NCBI GenBank assembly: GCA_946891915.1
Contig: CAMPNN010000028.1
Location: forward strand, 1-14,725
Direction of reading: 5' to 3'
Source of the DNA: an uncultured Bifidobacteriaceae bacterium
Lineage (GTDB): Bacteria; Actinomycetota; Actinomycetes; Actinomycetales; Bifidobacteriaceae
DNA: 14,725 bases
The notes beneath the pieces are model-generated. The model was given only the letters and a program-made list of their open reading frames with translations, ran no database searches and was not told the origin of the DNA. This document shows positions 6,432-12,783 of this stretch, piece by piece (position 1 is the first letter of the stretch; every line of letters starts with the position of its first letter). Both the position numbers and the translations under genes were made by a program.

Positions 6432-7797
6432 ACTCGCCCAATCGATCCAAAAGCAGCGCTTCCGTCACAATATTCCCACGCAAACCAGAAAGCGAAATCG
6501 ACTCGTTAGGGCTGTGCGCATTAGACTTCGGATCTTCAGGACCAGTCACAAGCACCTGCGCCTTCGGGAAGATGCGCTGAAGTTCCGGAATAAACGGAAT
6601 CGAACCGCCCTCACCCTTGTTTACCGGCTCCACGCCAAAAGCGTCGCGCATGGAAGCGAGCGCATCCTTCGTTGCCACAGCATCCGGATCCATTGCCCAA
6701 CCCATGCCGTTATCAATCGGCTCTGCAGTAACTTCCGCACCAAATGGCGCGTTTGCAACCAAAAAGTCACACAAAGCTTTTTGCGCTTCTTCCGGACGCT
6801 GCGAAGGCGCGGTGCGAAGCGAAAGACGCAGCTTAGTTTCGTGCGCAATCACATTAAAACTACCCTCAACTGGGTGCGCGTCCATGCCGATTACAGTAAG
6901 GCTTGGCTTAGTCCACATGCGCGCGGCGAGAGAGCCGGTTCCTGCAAGCTTATAAGAATCGACCACGGAAGCGTCGGCACGCACTTGCGCTTCGTCCAAA
7001 TCGCGCTGCAAACCGCCAACCGGCTCCTCTGCTTTAATTCCAGGCACTGCCAAATCGCCATCTTTGTTGTAAAGCGAGGCAACAAGCATGGAAGCGAGAG
7101 TGTAAGCGTCCAAAATTGGGCCGCCGAACTGGCCGGAATGCACCTGATGACCAAGAACTTTAACCTTTACGTCCACATCTGTATTTCCACGCAAACTCGT
7201 TGTGAGGCTTGGGATTTCGGCGGACCAGTTGCCGGAGTCGGCCACGATTATTACGTCGGATTTGAATTCGGCTTTATGCGACTCGATGAAAGGAATGAAG
7301 CTTGGCGAGCCCATTTCTTCTTCGCCTTCGATGAATACCTTAATATTCACGCGTAAATCGTCGCTCAGCGCGCGCAAAGCTCCGAAGTGAATTGCGATTC
7401 CGCCGCCGTCGTCGGCTGAGCCGCGTCCGTAGAGGCGACCGTCAATCTCCTTGCCTTCAAATGGGTTCGTGTTCCACTCAGATGGGTCTGGCACCGGCTG
7501 CACATCGTGGTGCGCGTAGAGCAAAACCGTTGGCGCGCTTGGGTTTACGATGCGCGAGCCGACCACTTCGAAAGCTCCCGGAGTGCCGTCCGGATTCGTG
7601 GACTGCTCGACGCGCGCGTCAATACCAACCTCACGCAATACCTCAGCCACGTATTGCGCGGACTTGCGCATATGCTCGCCGGCAATTCCCTTAGCCGACA
7701 CCGCCGCAAGCGAAATCTTCTTATTCAACACAGAAACTACGTCATTCCAAGCGTCTTGCACGCGAGCGCGCACGTCTTCGACAGCCAAATCTGCCAT
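6430..7797 (-). CDS. M20 family metallopeptidase (dipeptidase-like)
   Basis: A 455-residue cytosolic zinc peptidase of the M20/ArgE/DapE/CPG2 group. It probably releases amino acids from short peptides; exact substrate unknown. Numbering from the ATG at 7797, the di-metal site is visible: AHHDVQP (His 96, Asp 98), RGSADDGG (bridging Asp about 129), EGEEEMGS (catalytic and metal Glu about 158-160), ADSGNW (Asp 187) and a C-terminal SNAHSPNE His. The central HQVHSGQFGG begins the dimerisation domain (about 200-330). The length suits the roughly 450-residue dipeptidase subgroup. A TTG four codons upstream is in frame, but GGGAGG sits immediately before the ATG, so I use the ATG. A perfect TATAAT lies about 60 nt upstream (7858-7863). 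Confidence 0.92.
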   Translation of the reverse strand: MADLAVEDVRARVQDAWNDVVSVLNKKISLAAVSAKGIAGEHMRKSAQYVAEVLREVGIDARVEQSTNPDGTPGAFEVVGSRIVNPSAPTVLLYAHHDVQPVPDPSEWNTNPFEGKEIDGRLYGRGSADDGGGIAIHFGALRALSDDLRVNIKVFIEGEEEMGSPSFIPFIESHKAEFKSDVIIVADSGNWSAEIPSLTTSLRGNTDVDVKVKVLGHQVHSGQFGGPILDAYTLASMLVASLYNKDGDLAVPGIKAEEPVGGLQRDLDEAQVRADASVVDSYKLAGTGSLAARMWTKPSLTVIGMDAHPVEGSFNVIAHETKLRLSLRTAPSQRPEEAQKALCDFLVANAPFGAEVTAEPIDNGMGWAMDPDAVATKDALASMRDAFGVEPVNKGEGGSIPFIPELQRIFPKAQVLVTGPEDPKSNAHSPNESISLSGLRGNIVTEALLLDRLGE

Positions 7798-7857
7798 AAA
7801 TCCTCCCAAATAAAAGTAGCAGAGCAGTAATTGATGCCTGCAAAACTATACCTATAA

Positions 7858-7863
7858 ATTATA
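7858..7863 (-). promoter_or_regulatory. Candidate -10 box of the peptidase gene
   Basis: A perfect TATAAT on the minus strand is preceded by TTTAGG and lies about 60 nt before the ATG. A TTTGCG/TTGCGG word lies only 12-13 bp upstream, too close for a standard -35, so the promoter call rests on the -10 alone. Confidence 0.5.
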
Positions 7864-7909
7864 CCTAAACTATGTCCGCAAACTTTTTCGCAAACGCGAC
7901 GACCATAGC

Positions 7910-7997
7910 CGTTATTTTCTATACATAGATGTAAAGAAATCGTCGCTTTTTCTCGAGATTGCGTTATTTTCTATACACAGTTGTAAAAAAATAGTCG
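7910..7997 (-). repeat. Array D: two 36-bp dyads at 52-bp period, inverted orientation
   Basis: Dyads at 7910-7945 and 7962-7997 are separated by 16 bp. Both left arms are CGTTATTTTCTATACA and the right arms TGTAAAGAAATCGTCG and TGTAAAAAAATAGTCG. The linker reads CAATCTCGAGAAAAAG on the minus strand, so this array is inverted relative to the others. Its end lies 3 bp past the stop codon of the phosphatase gene. Confidence 0.9.
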
Positions 7998-8000
7998 CTT

Positions 8001-8549
8001 TCAAGCTCTCTCAATGCGCGCTTCAACCCAATCAACTATATAAGGCGCGCACTGCTCAACCTGATCCATCGCAACTTCGAACTCGCGCGGGCCGCCGTAC
8101 CACGGATCTGCCAAATCGAGCAGCATCTCGCGACCAGGCTGCGGCTTAGGAAGCGACGGATCAAACGCGCGATACATGTGCACAAGATCGCGCTTTTCCG
8201 CTGGAAGCAAACGCAAAAGCGAGCGCATATGCGAAGCCGTCATCGGCAAAAACAGGTTCGTAGCCGCAATCTCATCCGCCTCAATTCTGTGCGCAAAATG
8301 CGATGCCGGCAGCCTGTAGCCGCGCTTTGTTAGCTCTTTTTGCGCGCGGCGATCAATCGGATTGCCGTATTCTTCGTCGCTAACTCCGCTGGAACGCACA
8401 GCAACAACATCGCCCAATCCCCTCAACTGAAACTCGTTGCGCAGCACGATTTCCGCCATTGGCGAGCGGCAAATATTGCCCGTGCAAACCGTCATAACCG
8501 TGTATGGGTGGCGCGCGTCTACCTTGATTTTGCTTAATTCTTCAGTCAT
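8001..8549 (-). CDS. Low-molecular-weight protein tyrosine phosphatase
   Basis: A 182-residue soluble phosphatase of the LMW-PTP family. The P-loop CTGNICR (Cys 22 nucleophile to Arg 28, CX5R) followed by SPMAE is diagnostic, and DLADPWYGG supplies the general acid Asp 148. Residues 1-16 form a short N-terminal extension ahead of the first beta strand. The enzyme hydrolyses phosphotyrosine; in other bacteria relatives oppose tyrosine kinases of polysaccharide export or act on low-molecular substrates, but no kinase is nearby, so the target is unknown. The ATG is preceded by GAGGA at good spacing. folA lies 149 bp upstream on the same strand. Confidence 0.93.
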   Translation of the reverse strand: MTEELSKIKVDARHPYTVMTVCTGNICRSPMAEIVLRNEFQLRGLGDVVAVRSSGVSDEEYGNPIDRRAQKELTKRGYRLPASHFAHRIEADEIAATNLFLPMTASHMRSLLRLLPAEKRDLVHMYRAFDPSLPKPQPGREMLLDLADPWYGGPREFEVAMDQVEQCAPYIVDWVEARIERA

Positions 8550-8698
8550 TTTTCCTCGTTTATTTTGTGCTTTACTAAATTGCGTAGCTTGTTTTAAGAC
8601 TTGTAACTTACGTAACTTGTTTCGTGAGCTACTAGCTTCGTGAGCTAATAGTTTCGAAGTAATAGTTTGTTTCGCGATAATAGCTTCGTGATAATAGC
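8550..8698. repeat. Degenerate tandem repeats between folA and the phosphatase gene
   Basis: A 14-bp unit ending GATAATAGCTT occurs at 8673-8686 and 8687-8700, the second copy overlapping the folA stop codon. A 16-bp unit TTCGTGAGCTAMTAGY follows at 8621-8636 and 8637-8652. No gene is seen. The rest is AT-rich with words like TTGTAACTTACGTAACTTG. Confidence 0.55.
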
Positions 8699-9364
8699 TT
8701 ATTTCGCAGGCTCATATACCATAAACCGGTATTGCGCAGGATTGCTTTCGCTGCCAACTTTAAGCGGCGCTTCCTGCCACTCGCCTTCGCGCGCAACATG
8801 CCATTTTTCGGAGTCAACAAGCGCTTGGATGTTTGGAGCGAATGTGTCAGCCGCAACTTTCGCGTCGATTTGCGTAACGTAAGCTGCGTCCGCGTGATAA
8901 TTCGTGAGCATTTCGCGCAAAATCGCAGCGCCGCCAATAACCCAGATTGCAGGGCCATCTTGAGGCGCATCTTGAGATGCATCTTGAGTTGCGTTCTGCG
9001 TTGCGCTTTCCTTATTTTCCAGCTTTTCCTTATTTTCCAGCCATTCGCGCGCGTAATCCAAAGCCGCATCAATGCTAGTAAAACTACTAGCACCATCTGC
9101 CACAAAATCCGGATTTCGCGTAACCACAATATTTTCGCGCCCCGGCAGCGGACGGAATTTTGGCGGCATCGAATCCCACGTGCCACGGCCCATAATCACA
9201 GGGCAACCAATCGTCATCGCCTTAAAATAGCGCAAATCCGGGGAAAGTCGCCACGGCATACCGCCGTTCACGCCCATCGCGCCGACACTTCCATCCAAGC
9301 CGAAAGCCTGTCCCCAAATCAGTCGTACAGGAAAATTATTCAGCGCACTCACGCTACTTTCCAT
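8699..9364 (-). CDS. folA: Dihydrofolate reductase
   Basis: Reduces dihydrofolate to tetrahydrofolate with NADPH, regenerating the cofactor oxidised by ThyA. Family motifs are in order: IWGQAFGLDG (16-25), GGMPWRLSPDLRYFK (34-48, with catalytic Asp 43), MGRGTWDSMP (58-67), RENIVVTRNPDF (76-87) and WVIGGAAIL (141-149). At 221 residues it is longer than typical bacterial DHFR (about 160). Much of the excess is a hydrophilic repeat insert at 109-138 (LENKEKLENKES, then ATQ/ASQ/APQD units) coded by tandem repeats near 8958-9045, between two core elements. The ATG at 9364 follows AGGGGG at good spacing. It lies 101 bp after thyA on the same strand, the common thyA-folA order. Confidence 0.96.
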   Translation of the reverse strand: MESSVSALNNFPVRLIWGQAFGLDGSVGAMGVNGGMPWRLSPDLRYFKAMTIGCPVIMGRGTWDSMPPKFRPLPGRENIVVTRNPDFVADGASSFTSIDAALDYAREWLENKEKLENKESATQNATQDASQDAPQDGPAIWVIGGAAILREMLTNYHADAAYVTQIDAKVAADTFAPNIQALVDSEKWHVAREGEWQEAPLKVGSESNPAQYRFMVYEPAK

Positions 9365-9375
9365 TTTCGCCCCCT

Positions 9376-9470
9376 ACAAGCTAAATAAAGCTAAATCAAG
9401 CCAAAAATCAAGCTAATCAAGCCAATCACGAATGAATAAAGCTAAATCACGCAAATCAAACTAAATCACA
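9376..9470. repeat. Degenerate short repeats between thyA and folA
   Basis: The gap is built from variants of AAGCTAAATCAAGCC on the plus strand (TGATTTAGCTT on the coding strand), repeated about eight times with loss of register. The thyA stop codon TGA is the first TGA of this series, so further stops follow closely. No terminator-like hairpin is seen, consistent with read-through into folA. Confidence 0.55.
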
Positions 9471-10338
9471 CCGCAACCGGCGCTTTAATCGTCGGATGAT
9501 GCTTGTAATCAACCACCTTAAAATCGCTGTAATCGTAGTCAAAAATCGAATCCGCTTTACGAATCTCAAGCTGAGGATACGGGTATGGCTCGCGCGAAAG
9601 CTGCTCAAGCACCTGCTCAACGTGATTGTCGTAAATATGGCAGTCGCCGCCCGTCCACACGAACTCGCCTGGCTCAAGACCTGCCTGCTGCGCCATCATC
9701 ATCGTCAAAAGCGAGTAGGACGCAATGTTAAACGGCACGCCGAGGAACATGTCGCAAGAGCGCTGGTAAAGCTGGCACGAAAGCTTGCCGTCAGCAACGT
9801 AGAACTGGAAAAGCGAGTGGCAAGGCGGCAACGCCATATGCTCAACTTCCGCAGGATTCCAAGCGCTAACAATCATTCGGCGAGAATCTGGGTGATTCTT
9901 CATAAGATCAAGCACATTCGCGATTTGGTCAATCGTGCGATTCGGATTTTCCGCCGTCGGCGCCGGCCAACTCCTCCACTGCACGCCGTAAACCGGGCCT
10001 AAATCGCCGTTTTCGTCCGCCCACTCGTCCCAAATATGAACGCCGTTTTCTTGCAACCAGCGCACGTTACTCGAACCCTTAAGGAACCAAAGTAACTCGT
10101 ACGCAAGTCCTTTGAAAAACACGGTTTTTGTGGTGATAAGCGGGAAGTATTTACTAATATCGAAGCGGATTTGCTGGCCAAAAAGTGAGATTGTGCCAGT
10201 GCCGGTGCGATCAGATTTTAGAGTGCCTTCCGTAAGTATTTTTCGCACTAAATCCTCGTAAGGAGTTGGGATGCTGGAAAGCGGTTTTTGTGGGATGCGC
10301 GCGCGAATTGCGGCGAGTTCTTCTTCTGTTAAAGCCAT
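9466..10338 (-). CDS. thyA: Thymidylate synthase
   Basis: Converts dUMP and methylene-tetrahydrofolate to dTMP and dihydrofolate, which FolA next door recycles. The 290-residue sequence carries the signature residues: SDRTGTGT (phosphate Arg 44), [20 protein letters not shown] (103-122), [13 protein letters not shown] with nucleophile Cys 173, [17 protein letters not shown] (Asp 196, Asn 204), HIYDNHVEQ (His 234, Tyr 236) and the C-terminal KAPVAV, whose end normally closes over the active site. It is somewhat longer than E. coli ThyA (264), mainly through an N-terminal lead of about 23 residues. No clear Shine-Dalgarno precedes the ATG; TTACCATTGAATC comes directly before it, so a leaderless transcript is possible. 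Confidence 0.97.
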   Translation of the reverse strand: MALTEEELAAIRARIPQKPLSSIPTPYEDLVRKILTEGTLKSDRTGTGTISLFGQQIRFDISKYFPLITTKTVFFKGLAYELLWFLKGSSNVRWLQENGVHIWDEWADENGDLGPVYGVQWRSWPAPTAENPNRTIDQIANVLDLMKNHPDSRRMIVSAWNPAEVEHMALPPCHSLFQFYVADGKLSCQLYQRSCDMFLGVPFNIASYSLLTMMMAQQAGLEPGEFVWTGGDCHIYDNHVEQVLEQLSREPYPYPQLEIRKADSIFDYDYSDFKVVDYKHHPTIKAPVAV

Positions 10339-10379
10339 GATTCAATGGTAACAATTGCTCAGTAAGAAACGGGCTGTCG

Positions 10380-10519
10380 CGACAATTTCTTTACGCACGT
10401 GTAAAGGAAAAGTCGAAATCTTGCCGAAAAACGATTAATACTTTACAGCGTCGTAAAGGAAATAACGATATATCGCAGAAAAGCGATTAAAACTTTACAG
10501 CGTTGTAAAGGAAAAGTCG
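10380..10519 (+). repeat. Array E: three 36-bp dyads at 52-bp period between divergent genes
   Basis: Dyads at 10380-10415, 10432-10467 and 10484-10519 have 16-bp linkers AAATCTTGCCGAAAAA and ATATATCGCAGAAAAG. Outer boxes vary (CGACA or CGATTA on the left, AGTCG or TAACG on the right) while the core CTTTAC/GTAAAG is kept in all three. This is the only array lying between two divergent starts (thyA and osmC), 41 bp from thyA and 70 bp from osmC, so it may overlap promoters. Confidence 0.93.
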
Positions 10520-10589
10520 AAACCTACGCACTACAGCGCAAAAAATAGCGTAAGATAATTAGAACAACTGCCAAAGCAAAGGAGCGAAA

Positions 10590-11009
10590 ATGTCTAGAAG
10601 ATTATGGGTTGAGCGCGGCGAAGACGGCACGTGGGAAGCACACAGCGACGACGGTGCGAGCTTGAAATTTGGCCACGGCGAAGGAATGTTCAATCCTGTA
10701 GAGCTGCTTCAGATTGCGCTTGCCGGTTGCACCGCGCTCAGTAGCCAGTACGCAGCCGAGCACGCGGTTGGCGAGGGTGCTGGCGCGCGAGTTGTGGTAA
10801 ATGGCACGTATGATGCGGAAGAAGGTGCTTACTTGCGTTTTCAGGAAGACGTTACGCTCGACGCAACTTCTGCAAAACCTGCGCTTAGCGAGGAAGATGC
10901 GGCCGCACTTAAGGAGCGCATGGAACGGCATATTGCTAGGGGTTGCACGGTTAAGCATACGCTCGAAAAAGGCGCTGCAGTAAGCGTAAACGTTACGATT
11001 CGACGTTAA
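10590..11009 (+). CDS. OsmC/Ohr family peroxide-detoxifying protein
   Basis: A 139-residue protein of the OsmC superfamily. These are dimeric thiol peroxidases that reduce organic hydroperoxides with two cysteines. Both are present in family context: Cys 47 in FNPVELLQIALAGCTALSSQ (34-53) and Cys 119 in HIARGCTVKHTLEKG (114-128). The length is usual for OsmC. The ATG has a strong AAGGAG seven to eight bases upstream. It is the first gene of a plus-strand pair but is separated from the glycosyltransferase by more than 340 bp, so it is probably transcribed alone. A role in oxidative stress is inferred from family; substrate preference (organic peroxide or another thiol-reactive compound) is not visible. 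Confidence 0.9.
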   Translation: MSRRLWVERGEDGTWEAHSDDGASLKFGHGEGMFNPVELLQIALAGCTALSSQYAAEHAVGEGAGARVVVNGTYDAEEGAYLRFQEDVTLDATSAKPALSEEDAAALKERMERHIARGCTVKHTLEKGAAVSVNVTIRR

Positions 11010-11351
11010 AATACGAGTCGCAATCAGCGCAATTAACTTAAACAGCGCAAAACAAGCGCACCACTTCCAAACTAAAGTGCGCCCAAAAACGCCCAAAACA
11101 ATCAACAAAACCAACAATTACCCTAAAAATTAGCCTAAATTCACCACATGTGGCACAATTGTGTACGCAATAATATTTGTACGATACGAATATTTGCGAA
11201 GATACAAAATTAAAGCAAATATCCAAGCAAGTATCTAACAAGTATTTAACAAGTATCTAGGCAAGCGTCTAGCAAATACTTATTGTTTACGCTCGCGCAA
11301 CTTCGCATAGCATTAGCACCGACGCTATGTACGTAACAGCTGGAGGAAACT
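11010..11351. promoter_or_regulatory. Gene-free upstream region of the glycosyltransferase with twin palindromes
   Basis: No gene is seen in this 342-bp gap. Its first half is A- and C-rich on the plus strand. Two perfect 10-bp palindromes abut at 11144-11153 (CCACATGTGG) and 11154-11163 (CACAATTGTG). A looser inverted repeat, CGCAATAATATT with AATATTTGCG, covers 11166-11198, and the 11-12 bp direct-repeat block follows at 11213-11281. The arrangement suggests an operator region, but no promoter hexamers could be fixed with confidence. Confidence 0.5.
11213..11281 (+). repeat. Six direct repeats of 11-12 bp upstream of the glycosyltransferase gene
   Basis: Successive units are AAGCAAATATCC, AAGCAAGTATCT, AACAAGTATTT, AACAAGTATCT, AGGCAAGCGTCT and AGCAAATACTT. 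The spacing is close to one helical turn. The block ends about 70 bp before the TTG start. Confidence 0.7.
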
Positions 11352-12605
11352 TTGAAAATCGCGATTTTTACTGAAACGTATCCACCGTACATAAATGGCG
11401 TCGCAACACAGTCTTACATGCTCAAAAAAATGTATGAAGAGCTTGGCCACGAGGTTCTAGTGGTCACGGTTGGCTCCGAAAAACAGCGCAAAACTAAGCT
11501 TGAAGACGGCGTCGTCTATGTTCCTGGCATTTTGCTAAAGAAACTTTACAAGTACCGCGTGGCGCTTCCGATTGGTCACATGCGCAAGCAGCTTCCTCTC
11601 AAATTCAAGCCGGATGTTATTCACATTCAAAACGAATTCGGCATTGGTGAAATCGGCTTGGAAGTGGCGAAAAAAGAGCATATTCCTGTTATTTATACGC
11701 TTCACACGGAATACGATAAATTCCTGTTTTACATTGGTTTGAAGCATTTTACTGAGTTTTCGCGCAATCTTTCGGCGAAATATTTTATGCGGTTTTCGAA
11801 AAATGCCACAATTATTACGAGTATGTCGGCTAAGGCGCAGGCTTATATTGACCGTCAGAAGGTTGATAAAAAGGTTGTTGTGCTCAGCAATGCTGTGGAA
11901 TACAAGAAGTTTTTGCCAACGCCTGAGAGACTCGCCTTCCGCAAAGCTTTCCGCGAAAAATACGGCGTTTCGAATTCTACTAAGCTTTTTGTTTTCGTAG
12001 GAAGAATTGGTGCCGAAAAAAATATTGCAGAGTTGATTGACAACTTTATGTATTGCGATTTTCCTCGCGAAAAAGCGCGATTATTTGTGATTGGTGGCGG
12101 CCCTGATTTGGAAGACTTGCGAAAGCGCGTGGCAGACAACGGTTTTGACGATAGGATTTGCCTGCTCGGACCGATTTCACACACGGAAATTCCAAAGTAT
12201 TTGCACGCGATGGACTACTACACAACCGCTTCACTTTCCGAAATGCACTCGCTTTCTATGCTTGAAGCTATGGCTTCCGGCCTGTTTGCACTTGTAAAGC
12301 ACGATTTGCCGAATGAAGACCAGATTATTAGCGGCCAGAATGGGTATCAGTGGGATACTCGCGAAGATTTTAAGGCTGTTTTTAGCAAGGTTTTGAATAT
12401 GAGCGAGGCTGAGCAGGCTCAGCTTAAGGCGAACGTGCTTGAGTATTCGAAGAATAACGATTTTAGGAGCCAGGCGCTTGAGCTGCTTAAGATTTACGAG
12501 CGCGCGATTGAGATGAATAAAGAAAAGCTCGCTGAAAAGAAGGCGCGTCGCGAAGCTATACGCAGGCGCTTTATGCTAAAAAGGCGCAATAAGCAGGCAA
12601 AATAG
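11352..12605 (+). CDS. GT4 family glycosyltransferase, probably acting on membrane diacylglycerol
   Basis: A 417-residue GT-B fold enzyme. The N-terminal MKIAIFTETYPPYINGVATQ (1-20, with the Gly loop) and C-terminal EMHSLSMLEAMASG, giving the EX7E pair Glu 297/Glu 305, are typical of retaining GT4 enzymes. The nucleotide-binding half starts near KLFVFVGRIGAEKNI (about 212-226) and includes FVIGGGPDLEDL. Closest resemblance, from memory, is to diacylglycerol alpha-glucosyltransferases that make monoglucosyl lipid. The strongly basic helical tail (about 384-417) fits attachment to anionic membrane. The start codon is TTG at 11352, preceded by GGAGG at ideal spacing. The acceptor lipid is inferred, and a polysaccharide or mannosyl transferase is possible. 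Confidence 0.88.
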   Translation: MKIAIFTETYPPYINGVATQSYMLKKMYEELGHEVLVVTVGSEKQRKTKLEDGVVYVPGILLKKLYKYRVALPIGHMRKQLPLKFKPDVIHIQNEFGIGEIGLEVAKKEHIPVIYTLHTEYDKFLFYIGLKHFTEFSRNLSAKYFMRFSKNATIITSMSAKAQAYIDRQKVDKKVVVLSNAVEYKKFLPTPERLAFRKAFREKYGVSNSTKLFVFVGRIGAEKNIAELIDNFMYCDFPREKARLFVIGGGPDLEDLRKRVADNGFDDRICLLGPISHTEIPKYLHAMDYYTTASLSEMHSLSMLEAMASGLFALVKHDLPNEDQIISGQNGYQWDTREDFKAVFSKVLNMSEAEQAQLKANVLEYSKNNDFRSQALELLKIYERAIEMNKEKLAEKKARREAIRRRFMLKRRNKQAK

Positions 12606-12649
12606 TAACGCAAAATAGTAACGCAAAACAGTAACGTTACCTATTTGCG
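12598..12649 (+). repeat. 13-bp triplication over the glycosyltransferase stop codon, ending in a hairpin
   Basis: CAAAATAGTAACG is repeated at 12598-12610 and 12611-12623, then CAAAACAGTAACG at 12624-12636. The TAG of the first unit is the stop codon. The third unit also forms the left arm of an imperfect hairpin at 12622-12649 (CGCAAA with TTTGCG around the palindrome GTAACGTTAC). Confidence 0.75.
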
Positions 12650-12680
12650 TTAGCCATTTACGTTGCTAGAAAACTAAAAT

Positions 12681-12712
12681 TGGGCTTGAAATCTCTACTG
12701 ATTCCAAGCCCA
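12681..12712. terminator. Bidirectional terminator between convergent genes
   Basis: The 8-bp perfect stem TGGGCTTG (12681-12688) with CAAGCCCA (12705-12712) can extend inward by AAT/ATT pairs. On the minus strand it is followed by ATTTTAGTTTT, a fair uridine tract, so it should end usp transcripts well. On the plus strand the tail TTTAATAA is weaker. It sits midway between the convergent glycosyltransferase and usp genes. Confidence 0.8.
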
Positions 12713-12717
12713 TTTAA

Positions 12718-12747
12718 TAATGTTTAATCGCATAATGTTTAATCGCA
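12718..12747. repeat. 15-bp perfect tandem duplication downstream of usp
   Basis: TAATGTTTAATCGCA occurs twice without mismatch at 12718-12732 and 12733-12747, between the terminator and the usp stop codon. Confidence 0.7.
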
Positions 12748-12783
12748 ATCACGCAACGCAACTGCAAAAGCAATTAATAAACC

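Noticed and set aside
6514..7356. 280-codon plus-strand open frame opposite the peptidase
   Set aside because: Shadow frame of a gene with an intact M20 metal site; no ribosome binding site and no family resemblance.
7798..7809. TTG start four codons upstream of the peptidase ATG
   Set aside because: The four extra codons consist of the Shine-Dalgarno GGGAGG and have no ribosome binding site of their own.
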